In this document: positions 12,372 to 26,659 of the stretch, one piece after another
Numbering within the stretch: the stretch's first letter is position 1
How the letters are laid out: each line of letters opens with the position of its first letter
Assembly (NCBI GenBank): GCA_003439945.1
Contig: QVRM01002189.1
Location: 223,501-287,500, forward strand
Origin: Dermanyssus gallinae
Lineage: Eukaryota; Arthropoda; Arachnida; Mesostigmata; Dermanyssidae
Length of the DNA: 64,000 nt
Direction: 5' to 3'
Position numbers and translations under genes: made by a program
The notes under the pieces: generated by a model
Databases searched by the model: none
The model's input: only the letters and a program-made list of their open reading frames with translations
Told to the model about the DNA's origin: nothing

Positions 12372-15281
12372 CAACAGTTAACGTTCCGTTTAGTTTTGCG
12401 GAGTTTCGACCTTATTATTGAATACGGGCAGATGCAGTAGTGCACTAAACTTTTTTTTTACCGTGGATCGGTTACCTATACCTAAGTTCATAATTTAACC
12501 ATATATAATGTGTTTATTTAACCCTGTCTATATGCCAAGGAAAGTAAGCAAAGGTCGCGTTATTTACTTGTTATGTCTCAATGTATTCCGGAGTGTGCAT
12601 TTGTCTTAATAGCCTTACCCATGTTCACTAGTAAGACATGTGGCGATCGTTTTTCGGGCAAACGAGATACTTCTATAACGACGGAACAAATTGTTGAACG
12701 TATTAGAAATCATGCGCAATATCACTGGTAATAATAAGCAAGTAGCCATTATTAAGGAATCCGCTCTTTGTAAACTACAACCATAATAGTTGGAGTATAT
12801 AAAAATTGGAGTATATAATAAAACTGGTATTCTTAGTATTTTTTATCAGTAGCGGAGCCGTTACTGATGATCACGCTATTATCGTTGCCAGTTTTATTAC
12901 GTATGATTTAAACAGCTTGAACTCATTTTCCCGGCGATTTTTCTATTTGTATCGCGTTTCCCTGTCAAAGGATCGAACGAGTGCCATTTTGTCTAATATA
13001 AAAGGCTTGCTTGCCGTTGTTACAATTGTTGTTTGCCAACTCACCGAATCGAAAACTGAGAGGTCTCGATGTTTGTGGGAGACCAGTTTTAAAGTGGGCA
13101 ACGAACGCGCCTCGATGAAGTGCTTAACTTGTGTCTGCCATCCACATCTGCTGAACTTGCCCTGCTGCCGCTGATGTTGCGGTAATCATTTGTTGCTCTT
13201 ACTCTGTGTTACGGCTATTGTTGCTGCTGTGGTTATCCCTATTATAGCTCTTGAAGATGTGGCTCTTAGCAGTAGCCGCAGCAGTGGAGTTTATTGTTTG
13301 TGCTGTTGTTGTTGTTGTTGTTGTTGCTGTCGCCTTGGTTGTTAGCGTTAAGCGTTGTCGTTGTTTTACCTGTTCAGAGTATTCGTGCGCGTCTTTTGCT
13401 ATCCTGTCTGTGAAAAGTGAGTGGAACGTGGCTGGGCTTGGGGCTAGCTCAGATCAGATGCACTATGAGCATTTGTCAACATCATTTGTCATCTCCGTCA
13501 ATCAAGTTGTCGTCATCATGTTCGTCGTCATTATGGACAACATCTGCGGTGATGATGTCGCCAAAATGGTCGTTGTTGGTGTTATTGATTTTGTTGTCAC
13601 AGCCGCCATTATTGCAGTACATTACGATTATGATCATTACGATCGCGGTAAGCCGAAATGCCGCGACAGCAGCACAAAAAAGTAACCTATGCCTCAAGCT
13701 CCTCGTGGCACGTGGACAAGACACGCACGAAGCTTTTAGGGGGCAGGATTCGAGGACAATGAGTTCGTCGGCGCCGATTGGCGCCGACAAGTGACCCTCG
13801 TTAAAAGTGGTTTAGGAGTTAGTGCTGACAACAATCAAGCAAAACCTCAGCGTTCATAGAGCTGCCGATGATGGTGCTGGCGCTGCAGTTGTTGACGGAA
13901 GGGACTCCGCGAACTTGGTCTCTACGCGGTCAGGTCATCGACAACGCCGACTCGGGCTGGCTTCTCTAGAGACACGCGAGCTTCCGTTCTTTTGCCTTGC
14001 ACAACGTTCCTAGCTCGGCTTGACAATATCCAACCCAAACTAGCGGAACCGACAACGTAACAACACACACCGGTTATTTTCAACCAGCGGGTATCGACGG
14101 GGGATGGAGCGAGCGAGCGAAAAACACCCCTAAAATTACTGAGTGATCTATCTCAGCGTCTGAGTATGAGGGGTGGTGAGATAACGGGTGATTTGGACCG
14201 ATTCCGACGCTCACGAAATCGCTCTTGGTGGCATCCGCAATTTCGCGATTCTACTAGCCTACCAAACCTTCTGATAGAATCCTGTCAGGAATTTGTCAAG
14301 AACAATTCATGGAATTTCTTAACAGACAGCCCAATGCAAGCGTCAAGTCTAAATTCCCCCTGGAGCCTTTTCTGGGGAGTCTTCGCGCTGATTGACTTTT
14401 GGTGCTGCGTGTAATGTAGGAAGTAGCCGGCGTGGGTCGCCGCCGCGGGCCTCCTTCCCTCCCTTACGCCTCTAAAGTAGCTGTTTACATCACATTGGTG
14501 TCTCTTTTGCTCTGTCGATCTATCTATGTCTTTCTCTCTAATGCTTTCTTTGCCGATTTGGAATGACTTTGTTTTCGTTTGCTCGGCGTGCACTGACCAG
14601 TGAGTTGCCTTTACGGTCTTGACTTCTTAAAGTCTTGGATTCCATTTTGGGAATGTTGCTTGCATAGGAAGACGGCGTCCCACAACTACTACGAACTACA
14701 TACTCACTTCTGTTAAGCAACCAATAATACACAAACACACACACACCTACAGCTACACTACAAAACATATATAATATACTCACAGACGCACCAACAAGGC
14801 GAGGCGACAATTCGATCCGTTGCTATCCTTTCTGTGTCGGCTACTTCTGCCCACGCGAACGATGCTCGGCCGATCCAAAATCGAAAATCACACGTTTCCC
14901 GTATCCATTAGGCGTATTCCCACGAGCGTCGACACATCGCTTGCATGTGCGTTGGTTTGGCTTCAATAAGTTGTCGATGATGTTGTTGTCGTTGGGTGGC
15001 GCTAGATTTGTTGTTGCTGTTGCTGCTGCTGCAATGGTGGCGCAATTCAAGTAATCATCGTGGTTGTCGTCGTTGCCATCGTTGTTGTTGTTGTAGTTGT
15101 CGTCACATTAACAAACAGCAGAAGCCACAAGAACCACGGAGCAATTAGCGCTGCACTCGTGGGGTGGCAGGCATTCGCGGGGTTGTCGGACACATACACC
15201 ACACAATATACACTACCCCACCCCCCAAACCACAAAACTAGCAACAGCGGGCCGAATCGAATGAACTCACGTCAACATTGC

Positions 15282-15312
<31 letters not shown>

Positions 15313-15594
15313 AAAGGCCACCAGCTAGTGGCGTCGATTAGCGTCGATTTGGCGACTGCACGGATGGTAATGGTCATAATGGCGGTGATCGGCTGATGTG
15401 CGGTGAGTTGCCGCTAGCCGGTAATGTTTTAGGGTGATGGTGATGGTAAGGCTAGGAGGTAAGGACGCAGTCGACGTCAACAAGAGTAGCCAGCGACGGA
15501 CCACGCACGCTGCCGCTACTCGGACGTTATGCTTTAGCCGCTATGGGGCTGCTGAAGCTGTTGCTGTTGCTGCTACAGGAGGGGCTTCCTTATT

Positions 15595-15616
15595 CCTCTC
15601 TCTCTCTCTCTCTCTC
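15595..15616. repeat. (TC)n microsatellite
   Basis: TC alternation of about 20 bp. Confidence 0.9.
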
Positions 15617-15899
15617 GCTGGCTGGCTCGAGGACGCAGGGCCGACACGCCTGTGCATAACACTTGTTCTCTGGTTTGCTGGCCTGCTTGCTTGCTGGCGG
15701 CTGTCGGGCTACGGGCGGGCTATCAGAATGATGCTGGATTTAGGCCGTCTATTTTTAGCAGTGCTATGAGTAATTGTTGTTGTAGTAGTGGTTCGAGTTG
15801 TCGTTGTAGTAACTTCTTCTTCTGCTGCGGCTTCTGGTTGTTATTGTTGTTGATTTTCGTAGAAGCAGTCACTAAGCAGTATGTCTGTCTGTCCAAAGT

Positions 15900-18720
15900 A
15901 GAAGATGTGGTAGAAGGTGTGCTGCACACACGTCAGCGTTGTGGGACAACCCCCAGCATCTGACCGCACGCGCGGCGTTTGTTGTCTACGTAATGCGTTA
16001 CGCGTATTGTGTTGTGTAATGTTACACGCGTCGTTGTGGACGTAATGTTAGGCGCATTGTGGGTTGTGTAAGGTTACGCGCGCTGCGCCGTGTTGTGTTA
16101 CGCTCGTCTTTGTTGTTCTTGCACCTGTTCGGCTTCGTCGGGCGAGGCGTTTAGTTTCCTCGAAGGAGTAGAACACATCAGGCAGCAGGCAGGCAATTTC
16201 GAATGGTGGCCGTCGTAGGAGAACGACTGCCCGCCCGCCCACCCTTAGCAGCGAGCTTTCCTCTTCGTCCTCCGTGCGCGCGAGCATGCGTGTGGCGGGC
16301 CCTGAGCCCAGAGGTGGACCTCGTTGAGGCCACGAATGGACATCTAATTTCGTAGACTTCCTTCTTTCGGCTTCGGGTAATGGTAGGGTCTAGTCTAATC
16401 ACTAGGGCCAGGGGCTAGATGGCTACACTAGAAGTAAGTGGCGCAAAAGTAGCCAGATAACGACGACGACAACAAACAACTAAATCAACAATATGATGAA
16501 CAATGATGGAGTAAATGTTTGGTGCTGGTGGCGGCACTGCCGTCCGTATTCGTTGTAAAAGTAGCAGTCGTAGAAATAGTAGTAATTGAAGTAGTAGAAG
16601 TACTAATAACACTCATAGTGAAGATACTACTAATCGACGTCAAGTAAAATCTTCAAGCACACTTATTCCCCTTCTCTCTCTCTCTCTCCGCCTACCTCTC
16701 TTCCTCGATCTCTCAATTCTCTCGTTGGCTTCTCGCTACAATACACGACGTTGCTCGACCGCCAACCAATCGACCACCGACCAATCAACAGATCGACCGA
16801 CCAACTGTATGTATGAGTATACGAATATACGTACGTATGACCGAATCGAATACGGCAATAAACGACATACACCACAACGAACACGACGATCCTTTCACGA
16901 CCGCACAACAACTTCTCGCTACGATAGCTGTCGAATAATAGCGAACGAGAAACGACGAGAACGTCAAACAAACCAACACAGAAGAATCGATCGACCGATT
17001 AAACGAACGAGAATCACAGGTCAAGCTAGCTACTGCTGCAACGAATCTCTAACTTGACGTAGGTTGTTGTTGTGATGTTGCTATTGGCGGTGGCTGGCGC
17101 TCGTGGCCTTCTTGCTCGTGGTTGGCTCGTGGCGGGTTGTTGTGGTAGTGTGGAGACTGCGTGCATAGCCGCACATGCGGCTACGTTCTACGTTACGAGC
17201 ATGATCATGACGTACGTGAATGCGAAACGAACATGAAGAAATGTTTGTCGTGGCAAATTGGTGAGGCGTACTGCGGCGGTGGCGCCCTACAGACCGACCC
17301 ACCAAGTGACCCACCGACCAACCGAACACACCACTGTCCCTTTAGCCGCTTCACCTAGCTAGACGGACAGGCAGACAGACAAACACAGGTTTGCCGCCTG
17401 TGTGTTTGTTTTTGACGTCTCGTCTTGTCGAACGTTATTGGGCAACAGCGCAGGCTTTCCTCTTGTGGCTCTCGTCCTAGAGTTGTTGCTATTATTGCTG
17501 TTGTTGATGTGGTCGTCGTCGTCGGCTGCTACTGCCGTTGATGCTGTTGCAACTTCTGCTTCTGTAGCGGAGGTGGGCTCTGTAGTGCTGGTCACGGTCT
17601 CACCGTTGTCGTCGTTGGCGTCGTTGCGCTATCGGAACTACACGGGGACACACTAGGACGGGCAACGGCCTGTGCCTGTCTGATAGCCAAGCGGCCTGAA
17701 CTCGGCCTCGCAGCTAGCTCACTTGTGTCGTTGCATTCGAGTGAGTGTTCGCCTACGACCGAGCGACCGAGCAATCCGCTATCAGCCGTCATCGGCCTGC
17801 TTCTTCGTCTTGCTTGGTCGTGGCGTTTGTTCGTCGCGTCGTCGTCGTCGTGGGACGACGAGAACAACAACGGCAATGGTGGCGGCAGCCGCGTTGGCGG
17901 CAACGATGATGATTCGACACGATGACGACGACGACAACGACGACGACGGGCTCGGCCAACGCAGACGGCAGGCGCCCTACGAGGAGATAGGTCGTAGGAT
18001 AGGGTAGGCGGATGGGATGGAATGAAAGGGAAGGCCCTCTCCACCCGCTCCGACCCTCCACTGCCGCCACCGCCGCTGCAGCCGCCGATCCTGCAACGTC
18101 GCCGTCGTCGTGGTCGTCGTCCGCACGCTAACGATGACAACAGCCCTCAAACTCGATGGGGGTGAGGGAATAGGGCCTGCATCAGCACTACGCTCGCAAT
18201 GGTAGAACGCGTCGTAGTAATTGTAGTAGCAGTAGTAGTAGGAGCAGCAGCCAGTGCTGATGCCGCAGAGGTTGGCAGAATCGAGCAGGCCAGACTAGCG
18301 CCACCGGCCAAGCTAAGCAGGGCCACCGGACGCGGCGGCGGCCACCAACCGCCAACCCTCCCCCTAGGCCACAGCGACTGCCGGCGCGGATAGACTCTCT
18401 CTCGACGTGTGCTCAACAGAGGGCGACACCTCCGCCTGCCCAGCCGTTCATCCGCCCGCCCGACATAGCGCTCAAGCCCCCCCCACCCCCTCCCCCACGC
18501 CGCCCTCAAGCAAGCAAGCGAGCAAGCAAAGAGCGGACAGAACGGGGGTGCCGGGGGAACTGGACGTCTGACCACCGAATATGGGCCCCGAAGCAAAGAC
18601 CGAGCCAGCGGGCACGGGGGCGCGCGCGCGAGGAAGAGCCACCCCAAGCGAGACTGGCCCAAGTCGAAGTGGAATGGGTAGAGAATGAAGGCAGAGCGAG
18701 ATGGCAGTAGCGAGTGTGTA
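15900..18720. other. CpG-rich low-complexity belt
   Basis: Compared with its AT-rich neighbours, this belt is rich in CG, CGTCGT and GTC triplets, and C/G-rich runs (for example 17820-18130 and 18290-18650). Long open frames on both strands translate to Arg-, Pro-, Ser- or Val-rich low complexity with no domain, as expected where stop codons are scarce in GC-rich DNA. A promoter or 5' UTR is possible, but I see no decisive core promoter or linked exon. Confidence 0.35.
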
Positions 18721-18724
18721 AGAA

Positions 18725-21108
18725 CAGGGGACGTGGTGGTGGTGGTGCTGCTGCAGCAGCAGCCGGCACCACGCAGAACCGAGACCACGACCACGAGTCT
18801 TTCTTCCATGCGTTTCTTCGTCGGTCGGTTGGTCGGCCGGTCGAGATGGCTGAGAAGTTCCTTCGGACGCAAGACGCCCTGCGACAACACTTCTATGCCC
18901 TCCAGCAAGGCAAAGGCGATCGTTTAGCATCTAGCGCACTACCTCGATCAGAAGAAGTAAATTGAGAGCAAAATATATGATGAGAGATATAGAGGGGAGA
19001 GAGAGAGAGAGTCAGAATGCGCCTATGAAAACCACTAGACAGGTGGGAAGTCGGGAGCGCCCCCTTCCAGCACGTTTATGTCAGAGATGGTCGTTGCGCT
19101 TGCAACTAGGAAGCTTGCGTTCATACACAGACACATACGCACAACGAAATGCGTAAGTAAAGACTTTCTGAATGAATAGAATTTTCCTCACCAGGTTAAA
19201 CTTAAATTTAGTCTGGCTGAGTCTCTGGCTAGTTTTGCTCTAGTTAGACACATGTGTCGAACGTGTCGATCTTAGACACGTTCGACAAAACGTGAACGTT
19301 TAGCAAAATACTTGACCGCCTGTAAGGAAGCGTACATATCTACATATAGCTGCCCTACATGTTGCTATGCGCGTAGATTTTTTAGCACGCGGCTACAATG
19401 ATACATATTTCAACATTTTGCGCGAGGTTCCAGGCAGTATGATGTGCACAACTAAAACATCGTTACAATTTGGCTACGTCATGATCGACCAGCGTATACG
19501 AATTAACACGCGAATAAACAGGACAACTCCAGCGCCAGTGCGCTACAGGACTTGAGTAAAAAAAAACGAGGTCACAGGACATTGACATCAAAACTATATA
19601 TACCAGGCAGATAGCGACATGCGACACTGATGTCGATAAACTGATATCTCAGTCCACGACAGAATACTCTAGCTGAAACGTCGTGCACAAGTTTGTGGGG
19701 TATTTTTAGCACTACGAAGCGATGCTGCACAGAGTGCGGCACATTCGATCCCCCGTACGTTTAGTACCCTATGGCACGGGCTTAGCTTGGTATTCACGCT
19801 CACGAGACTAACCCTCCCCCTACCTCCCCACTGGTCGCCGTTGTGAGATCACTTGACCTCACGAGGCATGTACATCGGCTTGCTTATGTATTATTGACCA
19901 AGCCAGGCGACCGCATGCAGCAAGCAAAATGGTGCGGGAGGTCGTTGAATTGAATTCGTGACCAGTCAGCCTGAAGTTTAGTTATGGTGTCGAATTAGCC
20001 TGAAGTTTAGCTATGGTGTCCCATTCAGAATAAACCCACATGCCTCAATCGAGAGACAGTATAATAGATTATTCAAATAGAAATGCGTTTATATACACAA
20101 TGCCCGTCTGCAAAAGAGGAACTTGCAGCACAAGCGTGGTGTTTATATGTTTCGCTGATGATTCGCACGTTTCGTCTTTGCCATTCAGTCTTACTCAGGT
20201 TTGTAGGAGCCCAACTTAGGTAAGAGAGGAAAGTCCGTACTATAATAGAGTTGTTCTGGCTTAAAGAACTGGTAGTCCTAAGTTTGCCCTAGGCAAGCAA
20301 AACGTTGGTGCGCGTCTGAGAGCGCTGAATCTCGGTAAAAATAATCGGTGAAACACCAATTTTAGATTGCTTTGCTGTACGCTGTATGGCCATAAAAGGA
20401 TAATCTAAGACGATAACGGCTCTTCGACAAGAGCTTTCGTACTGGAAAATCCGTTCTTCGCTTGAAGACACAACAAAGAACCCAAGCGTTGCTAGTCATG
20501 GAAATCCGTTATTAAATTAGGTTGACGACATAAGCTTGCAAAGCGCTCAGTTTTTGTGCAGTTAATAAAGCACAGTTCTTCCTCGAGACGTCATGGACAG
20601 AAACAATTCGAGTCAAAGGGTACAGATGATTTTCACAGTCAAATCAAAGGGTACGCAGCATGCATCAATTGACAACACTTTGGGCATCTGCAAAATTACC
20701 CTAACCTGGCACCTTCAAGCTTTCCTTATAGTCGCTCAAAATCATGTTAGGTCCGAGAAATCACGTCTCAAATCCGGATTAAGAAAGGTTCGGCTACTAC
20801 AGCTTGCAAGCTTACAGTTTGTGCCTTTCATGCCTAGCAATGTTTTTTGCCTCTTTAGCAACGCAACAAAGTCATTTTCTGCTGCACAGTTTGGACACAT
20901 TGGTGATATATCAGTCGCGAATAGCTTCTTTAGAGTTCTGTTTTATATGGTGGCGTACAATACTATTGTGCATCCACTATGTAATTGGCGTCAACGACCT
21001 TATGGGTTAAAATCAAATCCATTTGGCGCCTTCTTATGAAGGGGAACATTTCTCCGTGGCTGTCGATTCGATATGGCTTTACCAAAAAATATCAATAGTT
21101 GAATTGAA

Positions 21109-21112
<4 letters not shown>
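18725..21112. other. no gene seen
   Basis: The short frames look random. Two small features stand out: a perfect 13-bp stem with a 7-nt loop at 19255-19287 (TGTCGAACGTGTC against its complement), and a tandem duplication of about 29-bp units at roughly 19966-20018 (AGCCTGAAGTTTAG twice). Confidence 0.5.

Positions 21113-21152
<40 letters not shown>
21113..21152. repeat. (TA)n microsatellite
   Basis: 40 bp of TA alternation. Confidence 0.95.
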
Positions 21153-21155
<3 letters not shown>

Positions 21156-22780
21156 TAACTCTATTAACAAGCAATAGCCAACACGTCGTGTGCATGGGGC
21201 GAACTGAAATCTCTGCATGTGATAGATGCATCATCGGTGGCATGCTCCTCATTATTAGTACTCGGCACAACGCGCACCTTTCACATGGCACGGGATTGCT
21301 CGATCCCGCACGATCCAATGATCGAAAATTACCGGTGTTAGACAGCCAACGAAGGAGCACGTTGTTCTATTTGGAGCTGACCGTAATAAAGAGGCTTTGT
21401 ACTACTGTGTATAGCGGTGGTATTGAGTGAACGAAACAGAACGACCTGGTCGTGCGATTTGACCTGTCCCGTGTGTGGGAGAGACCGGGGCGGGGAGGGG
21501 TGCTGTCCCCTTGTGCGAACTTGTAAGGTGGCCCGGGCTACCAGGCCGCGCCGGGCGGACGGTCCCGAGGGAGGACCTGGAGACATGAGATAAGCCTCTA
21601 TCTACCCTGGTACGATGCTTTATCCCACCCTGTCTCGCGGGTCATTCCTGGAGCATGCCGCACCTCTTCTTTTCGGTAATGCTTCTGCTGCTGCTGTTCG
21701 GCGGAGCTAATGCCTGAACCTCACCCGACTTCGGACCGAGCAGCAGTGAGAGAGAAGACGAAGCGGCCGCAATCGAAAGGCAGAGCTCGCTTAGTGGATT
21801 ATGCTCGCTGCCTCCGAGGGGCAGTAAGTTAGGGGGCAGATAGGTGGCTTCCCGAGCAGGATAGATCCTGATTCAATCTCCTTCCTCCTTCTTGGTTAAT
21901 TCGATTTTTGTCGTGTTCGCTGCCCGCATAAACTCGTGCAGCCGAGATCGAAGTATGTATGCAGTCTACGATAAAAACGCTGGCGCTAGCGTGGCCCGTT
22001 GTCGTACGTCGTCGCGCCATTATCGCCAAGTCGCTGAGGAGCGAGGTCTTGAACAGTTTTGAAACCCGTGTCAGGTAATTGCGGATCCGGTGATCTACGG
22101 CGATCATCGTCGTTATATCGACGAATTGTTAAATTCCATTGCCAGCCATTTCTGTCTCTCTATCTCTCTCGCTTTCTCTCTCTAGCTCCCTTCTCTCTCA
22201 CTCTGCCTTAGAGTAAGAGGTCTGCAAGGTGAGCTAGGCAAGAAAGTGGTATTGGGAACTTTTCCTATGGAGCTCATACGGCCCTATAACGCCTGTAATT
22301 GCGCTGTGTGGCGCAGCCACGATAGATGGTTATGTCACAGACTTCACTATATCTTAACTTGTACTCCTTCATCGACTACTTTGGCGGAGCATTCTTTGGT
22401 AGGACCTTTGTATTTTGAGCATCTCGCTTCTAACAACTTCGACCCACTGACATTGATGAAAGAATTTGATTTAAACTATTAGCCCCGGGGGTAGCGTGTT
22501 CGATGTTTGGACGCGAATAGCTTCCATTGGTCTCTGTCAACGAACGCCTGATATCCCTTATAGACGTCATACTGGCCGCATAGGGACGTCGTTTATAGGA
22601 TAGAGCGAAAGCCATTATGTTTACTAAATGGTGATGCTTCGCGTGCTTGTTTGTTGTTCGCCTTTCGCCAACCCATGTTTGTTCTCGGCCTCTATGGGCG
22701 GACTTCAGTCGACGAGAAACCTTCTTGCGGTTAGCTTAATGCGCTGGAGCTCTATATCTGTCGCCCATCCAGCAATATAA
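21153..22780. other. no gene seen
   Basis: A moderately GC-rich patch (21460-21600) has open frames without recognisable domains. The rest is unremarkable. Confidence 0.45.
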
Positions 22781-22786
22781 GCGAAG

Positions 22787-22833
22787 GACGAGCGACATAT
22801 ATATATATATATGCATGGGTGAAAGAGACGAGC

Positions 22834-22867
<34 letters not shown>

Positions 22868-22880
22868 TGGGTGAAAGAGA
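22787..22880. repeat. tandem duplication enclosing TA tracts
   Basis: The unit GACGAGCGACATAT...ATGCATGGGTGAAAGAGA occurs twice in a row. The internal TA run has different lengths in the two units, showing microsatellite drift after duplication. Confidence 0.85.
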
Positions 22881-23063
22881 GTCTTCGAGGAAAGCATGTA
22901 TGCTCTCCGGATTAAAAGAAATCCGCTCACGGCCTCGACGAGCATGACTCTTGTAGTCAAACTATCTGCGATAGTACAGCCCTCTCGTCCGCCTGACACA
23001 TTTTGCGGCGACAGCGTTTGCCAGCTTCCAACACGTCTCTAGCTTTATATTTCTCCATGTATG

Positions 23064-23065
23064 TA

Positions 23066-23152
<87 letters not shown>
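23064..23152. repeat. (TA)n microsatellite, about 85 bp
   Basis: TA alternation, uninterrupted from about 23072. Confidence 0.97.
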
Positions 23153-23157
<5 letters not shown>

Positions 23158-23159
23158 GT

Positions 23160-23788
23160 AGATCCAGCAGAAGTCGTCTCTCTGGGAGATTTTTAGGCAG
23201 CAGCTCTGACCCGCTGTTGCTGTATCGAGGCGTCCGCTGCCGCTGACCAAAATGTTGTCCTGAAGTATTTGGCATTTATCTTGTTCCCTCCCAGTTGCGC
23301 CCCTACACCAGCTTACCGTCCTTTGTGGCCAGCCCGCCAATGACTTGTTGTCGTAAGCCCGCTTGACTGCTGGCTGGTTCGTTTGCGACAGCCGCTGCTG
23401 CTGTTGTTGTAGATGGTGCCATCCTGTCGTTTCCTCCTGTCGTTTGTCGCCGCAGCCGTTTTCGTGGTAACCTCCTGATGCCCTGTTCTTGTTTTTGTTT
23501 ACTTCCTGTCCCTATATTGTTGTCTATTCTTGTTGTTTTTGTTTTTCGATTTATTTCCTTGCTTTTCTCCCTCTTCCTCTGATGATGATGGTGGTGATCA
23601 TTATGGCAATGGTGATATGAGATGGTTATGATGATGGCGACAAGCTGGAATGAGCAGACGAACTTCAGCCGCAGTTGCTCATTGCATGAGTTCCGGGGTT
23701 TGTCCTGCTTGCTATTGGACTTTCTTCCCTGGCGGCTATAAGCTGTAGCTAAGCGTGTGGCTCTCTATTTACGTTCAGTCGTAAAGGG

Positions 23789-23851
<63 letters not shown>

Positions 23852-26320
23852 TGTGTTCTCTTAAAGTTCCTCAGGGCGGCCGGCCAACCGACGAAAGCAG
23901 CGGCAACAGCAACAGCAAAGGCAAGGCTGCAGCACGGCGACAGTAGCCTGTTCGTGCCAACGTTAGCGTCGTCTGGTTGGTTGGCTTGAGGCGGTCCGGA
24001 TTTCCCTTGATACGGGTAGAGGCCAAAAGCAGCGGAGGGAATCGCGCTTTTCGAAGGGGTGGCATCATCATCCATGGGCAAGCCGACGCCGGCCATACAT
24101 TTTCGTCTAAGGGATCAGGTAGGAGGAAAAGGAAGAACTCGGGAGGATTTTTACGATGCATGACATAAGTCAGCCGATTCATTCCGTTTCCGACGTGCAA
24201 TGCAACAGCCACCCGCTCACCTAGGCGATGAATGTCGACGACGTAAACTATGAACAATGACGTACGGATGTATTCAGGTTTGGCTCAGTTTTGTGCTCAC
24301 ATATGATCGACACGGCAGTAACTTGTCGATACGACGCTTCTCCGCTTCAAAAACTTCCGCGTACGGCTATTTGGCTCGACCATGCGGATACAACACGATA
24401 CACGTAAGACAAGCCGCATTTCACGTATAACCAGCCAAAAACACGCATCGGCCGCTATCTATCTGTTTACGCTACACAATGCAAATAAGCGAATTCGGTA
24501 ATTCGCCCGCTATTCTGTGAGACAACAAGCATTGTACAACGACGCTTTTCTCTATTTTTGAAAATAAATTCTAAATTAAACCGCTCGTACAACGCTATAG
24601 CACTCACGCATTTTTCTAGCCCAGAATCGCCCTTCGTGCTGTTTATTTATTTTTATTTTTATTTTTTTAACATAGCCAATAGTACTGAACAGTGCCAATT
24701 AATACACATGGCAGATCGGGGTTGTCTATCTTGTTTGGCAGCGAACAGGGTTAAACCTGGTATTCCTATGGATAATTCGGCGCATTTATACGATTATTAT
24801 TATTATTATTGTACCTAATGCAGCATACTGACAGTAGCTATGTATGCAAACAAACGCTTACTTAGTTATTTACTCCACAGTGGCTCACACTTCAGTGACG
24901 ACAGCCGCAGTGGCCTGCGACAAAATGCAACAGCAGCAAATTTGTTCTTGACGGCTCCGGCAAATGAGTTCGAATTCTAGAGTGGCTATGATGGCGGTGG
25001 TGGTGGTGGTGCAGCAGCATTTAGTCATGAGTGTGCAATCCGTATCCAAAATGGACGGATGATGAGAATAATGCCTAAAACAAAGTGCTACATTGGCCTC
25101 GACAGTTAGGTGGGACGACGACAACACTGATGTGCGGGCTCACTGCCATCGATACCATGCGGGATGTATCACGCTTCTTAAATATCACGCTTGAGAGATG
25201 CGGGCCTTTGCTTTCGTCGCTCTTATGTCAGCTCTCGTCTGTTCGATCTCTTCCCATTTCTATAGTAAATATGTGTACGTATATGTTTGCCTCTCTTCAA
25301 CACCAACCGCGTCACAAGTGGAGTGTCCAGCTGGTCGAAGCGATTTGCCCTCCGTCCCTGGTGATCGATTTTCGTAAGCAATGATTCATTGACAATAGAT
25401 GACAAACCATACCGCTAAGAATTTTCGGCCATGCTGCCAAAATGACTGTTTGAAAAACTCTATATTCTGACATTTTCAGACTTAGTTTATTGACGACATG
25501 CGTCACCCAGAAATATTAAAAATGTATTCTAATATTCCAAAATATTAGTTATACACAGAAACCTAAACATATTTCGAGAGCCATTTAGTTGAAGCATATT
25601 TTATTTCCAATGGAACATGGTCTCTAAGAGGTCTCGTTTCGGAATGAAATTTCTATAATCTGTTATACTGGTGTTGTTGCCTGACATAGAAGCTCTGAGG
25701 GACATACGACGCCGGGCAGAATATGGGATATAGTCGTTTAGAAGAGGATTGGCCAAACAGAGATGAAGCTTGCTTTACTCAAAAGGCACATCACCCATTA
25801 TTGGGCAAGGTGTCCAAGCATCAACCTTGTACCTCACATTCTGTTCAGATGCCCTGCTGCTCGGGATTGCTGCCTGAAACGTACATTACGATACTGAGAA
25901 TCTCTCGAACCATTACAGCGCAACATGTTGTCTTAGCGCCGTACTATGACTCGCCTCCATCTAAAAAAAATGACCATTAAAACAAAACGTAAGAGAGATT
26001 GAGTCCCGTTACGCTCTGTTGGCTAACTACGCTGAATCAAGCACGTGGATGAGTATGTTGCATGATGTCCGTGGGGTAGCTGGCCGCTGCCTGCATTGCA
26101 CGCGTGCCTTTTAGATCCGCAAGTATTAGTAGAGTAGACCAATTGCCGGGTCGCGTAAAAATGCGCCCAAGATAGGGTTAGGTACACTTGCCGCTACGCC
26201 GGGCACCGCGTAGATCTCCAAGGTTTTTGGCAAGAATACGGAGCAGTTTATGTTGCTCTCACCTCGAAATGGAGAGTTTAGTTCTGACAACGGCTCTACG
26301 ACCAATTCAGCATAATCTCT
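23160..26320. other. no gene seen
   Basis: Contains (TA)n at 23795-23849. No frame shows a conserved motif on either strand. Confidence 0.5.
23795..23849. repeat. (TA)n microsatellite, about 55 bp
   Basis: AT alternation. Confidence 0.95.
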
Positions 26321-26338
26321 ATTATTACCCCATTTAGG

Positions 26339-26510
26339 TTGAGAGAGTCACCAGCGGGCTGTTCTGTCAAATTCTTTGTCGGCCATATTTCATTCGACGT
26401 CATAGACTTAGAATTCATCACAATGGATAAACTGAGCGAAGTTATCCGGAAAATCCGGCGGACGGCTAAAGCAACGGGCACTAACAGTATTCGAGGACAA
26501 GCCATTATAT
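26339..26510 (+). pseudogene. possible LINE RT N-terminal scrap
   Basis: The frame includes DLEFITMDKLSEVIRKI followed by a damaged KATGTNSIRGQ. This recalls the 'FT..EL..AI.K...KAPGPDGI' segment at the start of many LINE reverse transcriptases. Only about 50 residues match and the diagnostic PGPDG is corrupted, so the call is tentative. An RT core on the opposite strand lies about 150 bp away. Confidence 0.35.
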
Positions 26511-26659
26511 TATTATTCCCTAGAATGACGTTGCTGGATTCCAGGCAATAAACTTAGAGCCATTTAACAAAAGCCGAAACCTATAAACCCTAATACAATT
26601 AAACACTTATGTATCGGGCTATCTTGTTGGTCGTGACTCAATTCCTTTGCAGATAGGAA

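Larger units (their letters stand above)
11400..15900. other. no gene seen; repeats only
   Basis: I see no conserved protein motif, tRNA fold or transposon end. The stretch contains long TA tracts at 12100-12162 and 12287-12370, a GTT run near 13304-13327, CAA near 15283-15311 and a TC run near 15595-15616. Confidence 0.5.

Noticed and set aside
17592..18908. Long Arg/Pro/Ser-rich frames on the minus strand (182 and 253 residues)
   Set aside because: The DNA is CpG-rich and stop-poor, frames are open on both strands simultaneously, and no domain or start context is evident.
19255..19287. Perfect 13-bp stem-loop as a regulatory element or small RNA
   Set aside because: A short palindrome of this size can arise by chance in 64 kb, and no context supports a function.
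23045..23275. Tyr/Ile alternating frames here and at about 15 other sites
   Set aside because: They are translations of (TA)n microsatellites.
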